Notes under the pieces: model-generated | Database searches by the model: none | Seen by the model: the letters and a program-made list of their open reading frames with translations, nothing else | Told to the model about the DNA's origin: nothing | Assembly: GCF_001261735.1 (NCBI RefSeq) | Contig: NZ_CVRP01000020.1 | Span: forward strand, 62,001 to 126,000 | Length of the DNA stretch: 64,000 nucleotides | Direction of reading: 5' to 3' | Source: Dysgonomonas sp. BGC7 | Lineage (GTDB): Bacteria > Bacteroidota > Bacteroidia > Bacteroidales > Dysgonomonadaceae | Shown here: positions 47,737 to 57,800 of the stretch, in pieces | Position numbering within the stretch: position 1 is the stretch's first letter | Layout of the letters: each line of letters starts with the position of its first letter | Position numbers and translations under genes: made by a program

Positions 47737-48050
47737 GAATTGATATTTATATGGCCTGTCCACTATGTTTACAACATAGATACAACTGTTCAAAAGAATA
47801 TTGGAGACATGGCAGTCCCGATTGTAATGGGATACTCACTTTGGATGAGAGAGCATGGGTTCATTGTAGTGGACGTTGTGGAAACAAAGCCCATCTTTTA
47901 GATATGAGTTTGACTTGTAGCAGTGGAAGACACTCTTTTGCTGTTGTGTCGATAGAAGGATTTGCTCAAGCAATATCTATGGCCAGTATGGGAGTTACAG
48001 CTTCTGCTACAACATGGTTACAGAATGTTTTACATCATATACAAAGATAA
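47733..48050 (+). CDS. Zinc-ribbon protein ZnR3 of the Cdc48-like operon
   Basis: A 105-residue third paralogue; its ATG overlaps the stop of the ATPase gene (ATGA). The ligands are Cys9/Cys12 (ACPLC), His26 after EYW, Cys31 (CNGIL), Cys45/Cys49 (CSGRC), His54, Cys62 and His67. The C-terminal helix is conserved (AQAISMASMGVTASATTWLQ). The wider spacing CSGRC and shorter N terminus set it apart from ZnR1 and ZnR2. The coupling to the ATPase gene supports a direct partner role. Confidence 0.7.
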   Translation: MRIDIYMACPLCLQHRYNCSKEYWRHGSPDCNGILTLDERAWVHCSGRCGNKAHLLDMSLTCSSGRHSFAVVSIEGFAQAISMASMGVTASATTWLQNVLHHIQR

Positions 48051-48051
48051 T

Positions 48052-48465
48052 ATGGGACAGATGCATTTTCCTGGCGAAAAGCTTATTAAATCAGTGACAG
48101 GACTAAATAAGGAGGATGAGGATAGTGATATTTATGATACTATAATTGGTTTTGCAATTATATTTTTAACGATTGGATGTATTATTGGTTGCTTTTTTTC
48201 ATTTGTAAATAGTGTCAAGCTTTTCGTTGGAGGGTTTGTATTGTTTACAATAATATTGCAAATAAAAGATTGGCTAAAAGGCGAGGAGAATTTATCCGAT
48301 GTATTATATGCAATTGCAGGGTTAGGTTATTTTTACTATTTAATTACTTGTTTTATTGGTCTGTTTAGTAACTTCTGGGTTAACCTGAAAGCAGCAGGAG
48401 TGGGAACATTAGTATTTATAGGTGTTTGTTTTTTTATTGGATTGTTTGATAATAGTAAAGATTGA
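48052..48465 (+). CDS. Small four-helix membrane protein of the Cdc48-like operon
   Basis: A 137-residue protein starting one base after the ZnR3 stop. The start at 48052 is favoured over an earlier ATG inside ZnR3 because its N terminus MGQMHFPGEKL then matches MGSMIFPDELEKY of the next gene product. A cytosolic stretch of about 30 residues leads to four hydrophobic helices (residues 35-137). It might anchor the complex to the membrane; no known family is recognised. Confidence 0.65.
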   Translation: MGQMHFPGEKLIKSVTGLNKEDEDSDIYDTIIGFAIIFLTIGCIIGCFFSFVNSVKLFVGGFVLFTIILQIKDWLKGEENLSDVLYAIAGLGYFYYLITCFIGLFSNFWVNLKAAGVGTLVFIGVCFFIGLFDNSKD

Positions 48466-48469
48466 CACT

Positions 48470-49633
48470 ATGGGGAGTATGATATTTCCTGACGAGCTTG
48501 AGAAGTATGGTAAACTAATGAATAAAAATTTTCAAGCGCAACCTATATATAGCTTTGAATCGAGACAAAATAGAAATCGTAATCGTAATAGTTGGGGAAG
48601 AATAAATGAATCTATAGCTGATATTGGTACTTGGGTAGATGAAAATCAAAAGGCATTTGCTAATAATATTTCTGTCATTTTCTATTTTTTAGTTTGGATT
48701 GGACTGGCAATAGGGGTGATAATACTCTGGATTAGTTCTAGTTTTTGGAGTGCGTTGTTAACTGCTATTATTGGGGGGGTAGTTGTTTACTATGCTGCTG
48801 CCATCGGCATGTTTATGCTAATGTTTACTTTGCGAATATTCTTTTTTGTTATCAGATATGTCTTTTATAATATTTATACATTGTTACTTACTCTAGCAAT
48901 TGTCCTGTTCATTACTTTTTTGAATCCAATAAACATTATTAAAGATAGAACTATAGATTTAAACTCAGTTTTATATGAACCTAATTATTATTGTAATGTG
49001 AGTACAGTCTTGAATGTACGTGAGCAACCAAATTCAAAAGCGAGGGTGATAGGTCAATTGAAAGGAAATCAAGATGTTTATGTTTATTCTATTGAAAATA
49101 ATTTTGCAAAAATTGATTTTAAAGGGAATATAGCTTATGTAAAAGCAGATTATTTGAACAAAAAAACAGGCTCTTCCAACCCAAATGAAGATCCCAATAA
49201 TAATGATAATTTAATAATAAAAGAGCTGATTGGACAAAAGATGGCTGGTTATAAAGCTCAGCGGGCATTGCAAGATAGGCTTGGGTTTTGGTGTGGAAAT
49301 CAATTAGGTTATGGGGAAGGTAAATTTTTTATTGAAAGATGGGAAAATACAAAAACACAGGATTTATGGCTTGTCCTAATCGAGAAATCAAATAATGATG
49401 AAGTTATTATTCGAGATGTATTGCCTTTTGAGCAAAAGACGGTAGGTGATATCGGAACATTTTCTGTGTATAATAAACAAACTGAACAATGGTCTGATTA
49501 TATGATGATTCAGGTTTCGAATAATAATGAACTTGTCAAAATATATGATGTAAATTATCAACGCGGAAAAATTATTGCCAGAGATCCGGAACCTTATTGG
49601 GGAAAAGCTCAGACAGAAAGAGATCCTTATTGA
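48470..49633 (+). CDS. Membrane protein with C-terminal SH3-like domain, last gene of the Cdc48-like operon
   Basis: A 387-residue protein. It shares the N-terminal signature (MGSMIFPDELEKYG) with the preceding product, has three to four membrane helices (about residues 66-160), then a bacterial SH3-like domain (STVLNVREQPNSKARVIGQL, residues 182-201 approx.), an Asn/Asp-rich linker, and a beta-rich C-terminal domain of unknown type. The start at 48470 is 4 nt after the previous stop. Beyond the TGA at 49631 the same frame stays open for 27 codons with protein-like content (GEEWSLNIAEKY), so the C terminus may be shortened by a nonsense codon. Confidence 0.7.
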   Translation: MGSMIFPDELEKYGKLMNKNFQAQPIYSFESRQNRNRNRNSWGRINESIADIGTWVDENQKAFANNISVIFYFLVWIGLAIGVIILWISSSFWSALLTAIIGGVVVYYAAAIGMFMLMFTLRIFFFVIRYVFYNIYTLLLTLAIVLFITFLNPINIIKDRTIDLNSVLYEPNYYCNVSTVLNVREQPNSKARVIGQLKGNQDVYVYSIENNFAKIDFKGNIAYVKADYLNKKTGSSNPNEDPNNNDNLIIKELIGQKMAGYKAQRALQDRLGFWCGNQLGYGEGKFFIERWENTKTQDLWLVLIEKSNNDEVIIRDVLPFEQKTVGDIGTFSVYNKQTEQWSDYMMIQVSNNNELVKIYDVNYQRGKIIARDPEPYWGKAQTERDPY

Positions 49634-49789
49634 AGTTTAAGACAAACTAATGAAAATATTGAAGGAGAAGAATGGTCACTAAATATAGCAGAAAAGTACA
49701 TCTCAGTAAACTGGTAGCATGCTTGATTATGTAACTAAACTTTCTATATTTATTCTAAATTTTAGTAAAACAATATTCTTTAATTTGCA

Positions 49790-49822
49790 AAAATACCCTC
49801 ACATTAGTGAGGGTATTTTTTA
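49790..49822. terminator. Intrinsic terminator between Cdc48-like operon and SusCD locus
   Basis: ATACCCTCAC and its near-complement GTGAGGGTAT surround a short ATTA loop, with A-run and T-run on the two sides. It serves both the plus-strand operon and the convergent minus-strand locus. The remaining sequence 49634-49865 has no convincing gene. Confidence 0.85.
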
Positions 49823-49865
49823 AGTAGTGTTGCATTTACTAAATAACTATATCACATAGTATGAG

Positions 49866-50942
49866 TTATTGTCTTTTAGTCATTACTATATCCATATATC
49901 TAATATATGTAACCTGGCTTCCTGAAGGAGGGCTAGTAGTATAACCATAAAGTCCCCAACCTCCGACAACCTGACCACTCCATGTTCCATTATCTTTAAA
50001 TGTATATGTCAGAGTGCCATTATTGTTTGAAAATTCTCCTAGCATCTGAATCGTATTTGTATAACTTAGACTTCCTCCGGAGGTTCTTGCACATAGATAT
50101 ATATAATAAGGATCTATTGTAGCTACAAGCTGTCCCATATTAACAAGAAGGTTGTTATTGGAAGTATTATAAGAGAGAAGTACATTCCCTTTCACTGTTT
50201 TAGTAGAGTTGGCAGGAAGATCTTCTAACAATACAGATGCATCAGTCGTTTTTTCAGTTATGGTGACGATGTCTGTTTGTCGACCAGTAAGACTTGGATT
50301 TGTATATTCAAAATTCCATTCTCCTAATATATCAAGATACGATGCTTCCTGCTTTATAATAATCTCTTTTTTACTCTCAGATCCATCTGCAAAAGTAACT
50401 GCAAAAGTAACTTTTGATGACCTCACTATTCCTGCACTAGGATCCACAGTAATATCAATAGTTCCATTATTACTAACGATGGCTTTTACCCATGTGTCCT
50501 GAGCTGTAAGAACAATAGGAAGAGAACTTTTATATGGTATCTCTTTTGTTAAACCTACAAATGGAAATTTAAGAGAATAATCATCAACGTTTTCCAAATA
50601 GAAAACAGATGATAATTGTATTACTGACATATCAACTTTTTCATTTCCTGCTTTGATGGTGATAATTCCATTACGACCTCCAATATTCTTATTGGCTCCT
50701 ACAGATACATTTACAGTTTTACCTGATACGCTAATAGTTATCCACTCTTGTTCTGTTGTTGCAGATATGTTTTCTTCAGATTCAATTTTAATAAAGCCGG
50801 TTCCTCCTTCTTGCTCAAAAAGAATATTTGACTCTATTACTTTTAATTTTCCGTCTGGAACATCTACACCAGTATCTTTTTCACACGAAGAAAGGAAGAT
50901 TCCTAGAGAGATAAATAGTATTATATTTAATATTTTTTTCAT
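49866..50942 (-). CDS. BACON-domain lipoprotein of the SusCD locus
   Basis: A 358-residue lipoprotein (signal ending FLSSCEKD). Two BACON-like beta domains (about residues 35-115 and 120-200) carry the typical Trp motifs (EQEWITISVSGKTVNVSVG, QDTWVKAIVSNNGTIDITV). They are followed by a lipocalin-like C-terminal part (ILGEWNFEYTNPSL). BACON domains are carbohydrate- or mucin-binding modules at the cell surface. It is the last gene of the SusCD operon. Its substrate is unknown. Confidence 0.75.
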   Translation of the reverse strand: MKKILNIILFISLGIFLSSCEKDTGVDVPDGKLKVIESNILFEQEGGTGFIKIESEENISATTEQEWITISVSGKTVNVSVGANKNIGGRNGIITIKAGNEKVDMSVIQLSSVFYLENVDDYSLKFPFVGLTKEIPYKSSLPIVLTAQDTWVKAIVSNNGTIDITVDPSAGIVRSSKVTFAVTFADGSESKKEIIIKQEASYLDILGEWNFEYTNPSLTGRQTDIVTITEKTTDASVLLEDLPANSTKTVKGNVLLSYNTSNNNLLVNMGQLVATIDPYYIYLCARTSGGSLSYTNTIQMLGEFSNNNGTLTYTFKDNGTWSGQVVGGWGLYGYTTSPPSGSQVTYIRYMDIVMTKRQ

Positions 50943-50985
50943 AATAGCCTATTGTATTTATTCAGTTATTGTAAAAACAGATTTA

Positions 50986-52311
50986 TTACTGTTTTTGAAA
51001 TGACATTACCATATAGCGATTTTGAATCCCGGTATCATAGTTGCTTGTCACTCCATTACTTATAACCCGGCGAATAACTCTAAAGCCAACAGTAGTTGTA
51101 GAAAGGCTTCCTTCAGGATCTCTTGAAAGTTGTATTAAATTGGATGAAGTTAATTTCCCCATAAACCGTCCATAAGCTTCTCCTAAGCTAGCATAGAAGT
51201 TTCCTGTGTCAACCATCGGGTACAAGTTATAATTATCATCGATTCCTACAGGCTTTACTGTGTGTGCACCTATACAGAGCATCCCCCTGGATTTGTCATA
51301 CTGCATAACAACTACAGCATCGGATACATTATAGGCAAAATTTTCAACAATATAAGATTTGCCCCTTACCTTTTGAATAATATTGACCGTTCGGCTGTAT
51401 TCAGTTCCAGCTGTATCTTTATATTTAAACAGGTATGTACCCAGATATTCACTATATCTTACATGTCCAGCAGGAATAGTCATCTGAATTACAATATCTG
51501 TAGCTCCATTATCGGTACATGTAAATGAGCTATTTACACTATTCCAAATAAAGTTTTGAGCTTCTTTTCCGTTGATAGTTAGAGGCTGTATAAGCTTCAT
51601 TCCAGTTGGAGTATAAACTATATTTTTTAAATAAGACTTTCCTTCATATGAGAATGAAAATTGTCTGGTTTCGAGTATCGATCCGCTGGATAACTGGTTG
51701 TTAGATTGATGAATAGAAAATTCTGGATATTCGCTGACTTGATTGTAAATGTTATTTATTTGATCAAGATAGTCGTCCCATGTAACGTTATCCGGTAAAC
51801 GATGCATTTCCATTATATTACCATATTTTTTGCCTCTGAGGATTATCAAATCATCATAAGCCTCCATAATGGTAAATTCAAAATCTCCTTTGTATGTTGT
51901 ATAACTACCATGTTGTTCATGATAGTAATGAAGGAATAAATTATAAGTATCAAAAGATAATGTAATGCTCATATCCTGCTCTAATTTATAGAGTGAGGTT
52001 ATTTTCTTATGAGTATTCATTGAAGGGTCTATGTCATCCAGTGCATTCTGGTCAACAGCAGCTGTTACAGTACCATTCTCAAATTTTAAAAGGAAATTGA
52101 AAGCACCCCTACGTGTTGCATCTGTATCTCCTGCTATATATTCAAGTACCCATCCATTTGATGGCTTAGTCAGAATGTTTTCATAGAGCTTTTGTGCTTC
52201 ATTTAATCTTTCTGCAGCAGATTTGCCAAAAATATCTTCCTCTTCGTGCAAGCATGACTGCATGAATAGTACTCCAGCAAAAAGTAATATATAATATTTA
52301 AAATCTCTCAT
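50986..52311 (-). CDS. DUF4302 domain-containing lipoprotein
   Basis: A 441-residue lipoprotein (LFMQSCLHEEED). The N-terminal half has the DUF4302 pattern (ERLNEAQKLYENILTKPSNG, WVLEYIAGD, FNFLLKFENGTV). Members occur next to SusCD pairs with a zinc metallopeptidase of the Mx1 type, as here, and are thought to be surface-exposed accessory binding proteins. It lies 43 nt from the BACON gene and 9 nt from the peptidase gene, so all are one transcript. Confidence 0.82.
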   Translation of the reverse strand: MRDFKYYILLFAGVLFMQSCLHEEEDIFGKSAAERLNEAQKLYENILTKPSNGWVLEYIAGDTDATRRGAFNFLLKFENGTVTAAVDQNALDDIDPSMNTHKKITSLYKLEQDMSITLSFDTYNLFLHYYHEQHGSYTTYKGDFEFTIMEAYDDLIILRGKKYGNIMEMHRLPDNVTWDDYLDQINNIYNQVSEYPEFSIHQSNNQLSSGSILETRQFSFSYEGKSYLKNIVYTPTGMKLIQPLTINGKEAQNFIWNSVNSSFTCTDNGATDIVIQMTIPAGHVRYSEYLGTYLFKYKDTAGTEYSRTVNIIQKVRGKSYIVENFAYNVSDAVVVMQYDKSRGMLCIGAHTVKPVGIDDNYNLYPMVDTGNFYASLGEAYGRFMGKLTSSNLIQLSRDPEGSLSTTTVGFRVIRRVISNGVTSNYDTGIQNRYMVMSFQKQ

Positions 52312-52320
52312 AATATTTAA

Positions 52321-53217
52321 TTATTTATAAAGTGTATTCAAATCGATTTTTTCTATTTCTTTTTTCCGTCGACCTACAATTTCTCTCATCTTGTAAAGAT
52401 CTATACCCCAACTTTCTTTATAATAATTATATACAATATCAAATTTTTTCTTTATTAGATTTGCGCCTTCTACAGCATTACCACTCGCATCAGTAGAGGC
52501 CTTTATCAACATATTTTCCCACCATTCCGGAGTATTTACTACAAATATAGAATATACTTCGACAAAATCTTCGGTTGGAGAACTAGTTGCGTATGTAGAT
52601 ATACATCCTCCTCTCCATGCTGTAATTTCCGACGAACTTGTCCAGTTATCACTTACATACATTTCTGGAGTCAACTGGTCAAATGCCGGGTCGGTAATCT
52701 TCTTTTGTTGAAATATGTGAGCATATTCATGGTGCATTGTTTTAATATAGCGCATAAGAGTTGTAGGGTCTCCTATTGTAATCGCATTTACATTAAAGAA
52801 TGAAATCCGCAACCCTCCTTCGGCTTCACCCAATACTACAGAACCGTTACTTTTCCAACCGGGATTACCAACATAGTGTAAAACTCTAGGAGCATATTGA
52901 CGAAAAAATGCAGAACCGACATGCTCCTCATAAGGTTCGATCCACAAATATCGCGCAGCAATCGTTAAAGCCTTCGATTTTTCGAAATCGGCAGGTATAA
53001 GATCATAATCATAATTAGATTGAATATCAACATAATTATATATTACTTTTATATTGTAAGGCTTTACGTAATATCTATCCAACCATATATCAAATTCGTT
53101 CTTTTCTTTAATGATTGAGTCGTCAAAAATACTATAACTTGTATCCAAATCGTCTCCACAAGAAGAAAAGGATAGAGCTAATAGTAATATAGGTAAAAAT
53201 ATAAATATTTTTTTCAT
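52321..53217 (-). CDS. Putative zinc metallopeptidase lipoprotein (Mx1 type)
   Basis: A 298-residue lipoprotein (signal ending LSFSSCGDD). The active-site motif is MHHEYAHIFQQKK (HExxH). A second region with GGCISTYATSSPTEDFVEVY may supply the third ligand (Glu). This is the putative zinc-binding peptidase family seen in SusCD loci with DUF4302 proteins. It would sit at the cell surface and cleave a protein or glycoprotein substrate. It is probably the only hydrolytic enzyme of this locus. Confidence 0.82.
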   Translation of the reverse strand: MKKIFIFLPILLLALSFSSCGDDLDTSYSIFDDSIIKEKNEFDIWLDRYYVKPYNIKVIYNYVDIQSNYDYDLIPADFEKSKALTIAARYLWIEPYEEHVGSAFFRQYAPRVLHYVGNPGWKSNGSVVLGEAEGGLRISFFNVNAITIGDPTTLMRYIKTMHHEYAHIFQQKKITDPAFDQLTPEMYVSDNWTSSSEITAWRGGCISTYATSSPTEDFVEVYSIFVVNTPEWWENMLIKASTDASGNAVEGANLIKKKFDIVYNYYKESWGIDLYKMREIVGRRKKEIEKIDLNTLYK

Positions 53218-53249
53218 ATTATTCTTTCATTAGTTTTAGTTACACTATT

Positions 53250-54848
53250 TTATCGAGGATTAGCAGGACAACCAGCATTGATAATTTCCTGAGGAATCTG
53301 CATTGCTCTACGTTTGTCTAAATAGTCCATAGAATCTTTAAGATCTACAACACGATGCCCTTTATCTACAACACGTCTATGAACTGTAATGCCATATCTT
53401 TTTATATCTAACCAACGTTGTCCTTCTCCCATAAGTAGGATACGTCTTAAGTGTAAGACATAATGTATTAGCCATTCTTGATCTGTCCCTAATTCTATTT
53501 TATACAATGGCGGATGTAATGTCTTTTTAGGTGTTGGATATTGTTTTAATCCGATTAGACCAATTTCATCTTCATATACTTCTTTGTAGTGATAATAAGG
53601 CATATCTCTATAAAATTTTAAAATATCATCATATGCCGGGCGACTATTGGTGTAATTAGTGATAAAGGTAGTTAAGTCGTCATAAGCTTTGCTATATTGC
53701 TTTGTAAGAATATAAGCTTCTGCCCGATACAATAAAACTTCATCTGTTGTAAATTGTACTATGCCTGTATGTTGAAATCCGGTACGAGCAACAGGATCGG
53801 TATATTCAAAATAATAACCAACTTTCTTGTGAAATATCTTATTTGTATTTGAATTCCACCATGTTCTTACATATATATTATTCTGGTTTCCCCATGGTCC
53901 TTGAGACTGTAACGTTTCATATTTAGCAACTAGCAAAGAATGAGAGTATTTGTTTCCTGTGCTATAGTTATTTGGCCCTGATGTAGACCACCCTGATGTA
54001 GGATAAGACATTAAGAGCGTTGCCGGATTGTTTTTTGCCATATATGCGTTTGGCTGTTCTGTGTTATCCATACTCATATTGATAGTTGCTTTCCAGTTTC
54101 TTAATACCTGTGCCGGATTATTACCTAAAACTTTACTTGCATACTCAATTGCTTTATCAAATTTTCCATATGCCATATAAAACTTTGTAGCAAAAGCATA
54201 GGCCGCACTGGTGTTAAAGTGGAATTTAGGTTGAGTATAAATACTGTTATCAATATTAGGCAAAGCAGCTTCTATATCCTTACTCAACTGGAGATAGAAC
54301 TCTTCGACTGTACCTCTGACATAAGGCGGTTTTACTGTCGTTTCAGGTTCGGTCATATATGGCAATCCGAGATCAGTACTACTTGTTTCTCCATAAGGTA
54401 GACAAAAAAGAGTAGCTAATTCAAAATGATTCCATGCGCGGGCAATTAATGCTTCTGCTTTAGCTGCTTGTAGTGAAGCTGGATTTCCTCTTTCTTCTAT
54501 CGCTTTTAAAGCCTCGTTGCATGAGGCTATAGACCTATAGCAATATTCCCAAGAACGGAAGTGAGTATCATTTCCAGACCTGTTAGGTTGATCTTTCAGG
54601 TTCCACAAATCTTCCATGTAATTGTTGTAATTCAAGTTCCAATCATGACTATCCCAATTGTCGCTCCAGTATTCGCACAACATAGCACTAGTAGCATTAG
54701 GATATGCAGATACTAATAGTTTTACTATTTTATCTTCTGTATCCAACTCTGCGCGATTGTCAGGAAGCGTATCTAAATAGTCATCACACGATGGTATTAA
54801 TATAAATATAGATGCCAGTATCAGGCTTATTTTTAGTATATTTTTCAT
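53250..54848 (-). CDS. SusD/RagB family surface nutrient-binding lipoprotein
   Basis: A 532-residue lipoprotein (signal ending LIPSCDDYLDTLP). It has the helical TPR-like SusD core (WEYCYRSIASCNEALKAIEE, then AEALIARAWNHFELATLF) and the C-terminal LLMGEGQRWLDIKRYG, which are family hallmarks. It forms the lid of the SusC transporter encoded 28 nt upstream. The neighbouring peptidase gene suggests peptide or glycopeptide ligands. Confidence 0.92.
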   Translation of the reverse strand: MKNILKISLILASIFILIPSCDDYLDTLPDNRAELDTEDKIVKLLVSAYPNATSAMLCEYWSDNWDSHDWNLNYNNYMEDLWNLKDQPNRSGNDTHFRSWEYCYRSIASCNEALKAIEERGNPASLQAAKAEALIARAWNHFELATLFCLPYGETSSTDLGLPYMTEPETTVKPPYVRGTVEEFYLQLSKDIEAALPNIDNSIYTQPKFHFNTSAAYAFATKFYMAYGKFDKAIEYASKVLGNNPAQVLRNWKATINMSMDNTEQPNAYMAKNNPATLLMSYPTSGWSTSGPNNYSTGNKYSHSLLVAKYETLQSQGPWGNQNNIYVRTWWNSNTNKIFHKKVGYYFEYTDPVARTGFQHTGIVQFTTDEVLLYRAEAYILTKQYSKAYDDLTTFITNYTNSRPAYDDILKFYRDMPYYHYKEVYEDEIGLIGLKQYPTPKKTLHPPLYKIELGTDQEWLIHYVLHLRRILLMGEGQRWLDIKRYGITVHRRVVDKGHRVVDLKDSMDYLDKRRAMQIPQEIINAGCPANPR

Positions 54849-54876
54849 ATTTCTATCCTTTCCTTTTTAAGCATAA

Positions 54877-57800
54877 TTAAAAACCTAATCTTACCGATAG
54901 TGTAAACTGTCTAGGTACAGGTGCTGCTACTCCTCCGGATTGTACGAATTCCGGATCTTGTCCATTCAATTTTTTGTCTGCGTATAACAAGAATAAATTT
55001 GTAGCTAAAAATCTTACTGATGCATTTTTAACATGTGGGCCTAACCATTCTTTTGGTAAATCATAGCTTAAAGAAATATCTTTTAGTCTTATAAAGTCTC
55101 CTTTAGCTATACGTTCTGTTGAATAATTATATGAGCTGTACGCATTAGTCATGTTACTGTATTTGCTATATTGACGTGTATTCAATATAACAGGAATTGT
55201 TGTATAGTTTTCATCACCCGGCATTATCCAACGGTTTTTAAACTCTTTTGGTGTGGATGTTAAATCTGTATAACGCGCACTGAATACAGGGTCTAGTCTT
55301 ATTACATTTCCAAATGAGTATGTGAGGAATACGCCTAAAGAAAAATTCTTATACCGAAACGTATTTTGGAAACCTCCAGTTGTTGTTGGATCTACAGGAC
55401 CTTCATATTTTAAGTATCCAAGTTTATCCGGATCGCTCATTTGTAGATTAATACCTGTAGTTGTTTCGTTCCCGTTTTCGTCAAGAAACACTGGTAGACC
55501 TATTTCGTTCAGTCTCACAAAAGGAACTGAAAACACTCCTCTTTGAGGATAGCCTTCAAAAGGACTTACTCCTCGTACCAAATCAAACACTCTTGTTCCG
55601 GAAGTCAGTAGTTTTGTAATTTTTGTTTTTGTGTAACCAAAAATAAAGTCAGTAGACCAACTAAAGTCTTTAGTTTGAATATTCTTTGTGTTTATTGTAG
55701 CCTCAATACCCCAAGAATGCATCTCTGCATCATTAGCCTTCTTCAAAATCTGTCCACCTACTCCCCAAGTGTTTACATAGCCAATCAGATCATAATTTTT
55801 TCTATCATACCAACCTAGATCAAGATTTATACGATTCTTAAAAAATCCAGCTTGTAAGTTCAAGCTTATCTCATGTTTCTTTTCATAAGTTAACTCTGTA
55901 TTAGCTAGATTCACTATTCTTAAACCAGTTTCTTGTATATCAGTAAATGGTCTGAACGGTTTGTAAGCACCAAGTTCTTTCTCACTACTAGCCATAGATC
56001 CCGGAGGCAAGTCTCCAGTCATACTGTAACTACCCTTTATTTGTAGATGAGAAATAGTTGGCTGCCATTTTTTAAAGAATTCTTCTTCGTAAATATTCCA
56101 GCCTAAACCAACGTTCCATGTTGGAAGCCAGCGGGCACTACGAGAACGCCCTAATCTGTTTGAACCTTCATAACGTAGTGTTCCGGATAATACATATTTA
56201 CCTAAATAACTATAAGTTGCTTGTCCTACATATGCTGCATTTCTTGTTCTTGTATTGCCTAAACTATAGTATGAGTTTCCCTGTTCAATCCCTTGTTTAA
56301 AAAACTCATATACATAAAATGGTATTTCTCCCATTCCAAATTGCATTCCCCATCCTGTGAAAAAAGCTTCGTTTCTATTTGCAGAATTGAGTTCCATACT
56401 GGCAAAAGCATTTACAATATGTACATCGTTGAATGTTTGGTTCCAGTCAGCAGATACACGCAAATCGTAACCTGACATTTTATAGTCGTTACGATACCAG
56501 ATACCTCCATCGGGTAAGATAGTTACAGGTAATTCATACGGAAAGTCAGGGTTATTGTATAAAAGAGGATTTGCTTTTTGTATTGTTGGGTCGGACATTG
56601 CTCTGTACGACATAGCTTGGTTCGAATCATCGAGTATATAATGATCTCGTGTTGTTACGTCATATTTAAATGCTCCTAAGGCTCTCAATGTTAAATTAGA
56701 TAGTGGATTATAAGTGACCTCTCCTTGGAATTTCAATGTTGTTACATCATATTCCATCTTATTTTTTTCTAACTCATCTAATATATTGAATGGAGCATAG
56801 TTCGATTGATAATATTCATTAGGATCTAGAGCTCTAGATGTATTCAGTGCATAACTATATGGGTTGATATCGAAGTCCCTTTTTACTTGTCCGGTAACTG
56901 CGTTTACATCTGAGGATAATGTCCCCGGAGCTTTCTGATTACGATAAGAAGCCATTGCTCCTAATTTAAAGGATAAATTATGCAATATTTTATGAGTGGC
57001 GTTAACGTTAGCTGTATAACGCTTTACATTACTTTGTTTATACCAGCCCGGATCTAGTAATGCTCCTAAAGATGCATATATAGAAGATTTTTCTGACCCT
57101 GAAGATATACTTACACTATGGTTTTGCATAACAGTGGTTTGAAATAATTCATCAAACCAGTTTGTGTTTCTCATCTCGGCCTGTCTTAAATAGGCATTGG
57201 CTGCTTCGTCCGAATGATCAAGATAGAATGTCCCCGTCTGAGGGTTATAAGTATTCATTAACTGATACATTTTGCCATAGACCCCGCTATCTGCAGAGCG
57301 GAATGACTGAGCAAATCTTAACCAACCTTTTGACTCCATTTCTTTATAAATACCCATTTGTTGTTGAGAGTCCATAATGTTAAAATCTCTATACATAGGT
57401 TTAACTCTCATTGTGAATTCTCCTGTATAATTAATCGTATGCTGTCCTGGAGATCCTTTCTTTGTTGTAATTACAATAACTCCCCCCATCGCTCTTGCAC
57501 CATAAACAGATGTAGCTGATCCGTCTTTCAAAATCTGAATTTCGGCTATATCTTCTGCATTTATACCTGCGATGGCAGAACTAATCAAAGTATTAGCATT
57601 ACCAGAGGCTAAATCATCGGCACTCACATTAATCGCATCCTCCATAATAATACCATCTACTACCCATAAAGGTTTGGAATCGCCATAAATAGAAGTGGCA
57701 CCACGAACTCTAATTTTAGGAGCTGCCCCAAATGTTCCTGAGACATTCTGAATAGATACTCCTGCCGAACGTCCTTCCAAAGCACGTGTGATTTCGGGCA

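Noticed and set aside
49672-49734. 20-codon plus-strand frame with a good GGAG ribosome binding site after the Cdc48-like operon
   Set aside because: It overlaps in another frame the coding-like extension of the preceding gene and has no recognisable features.
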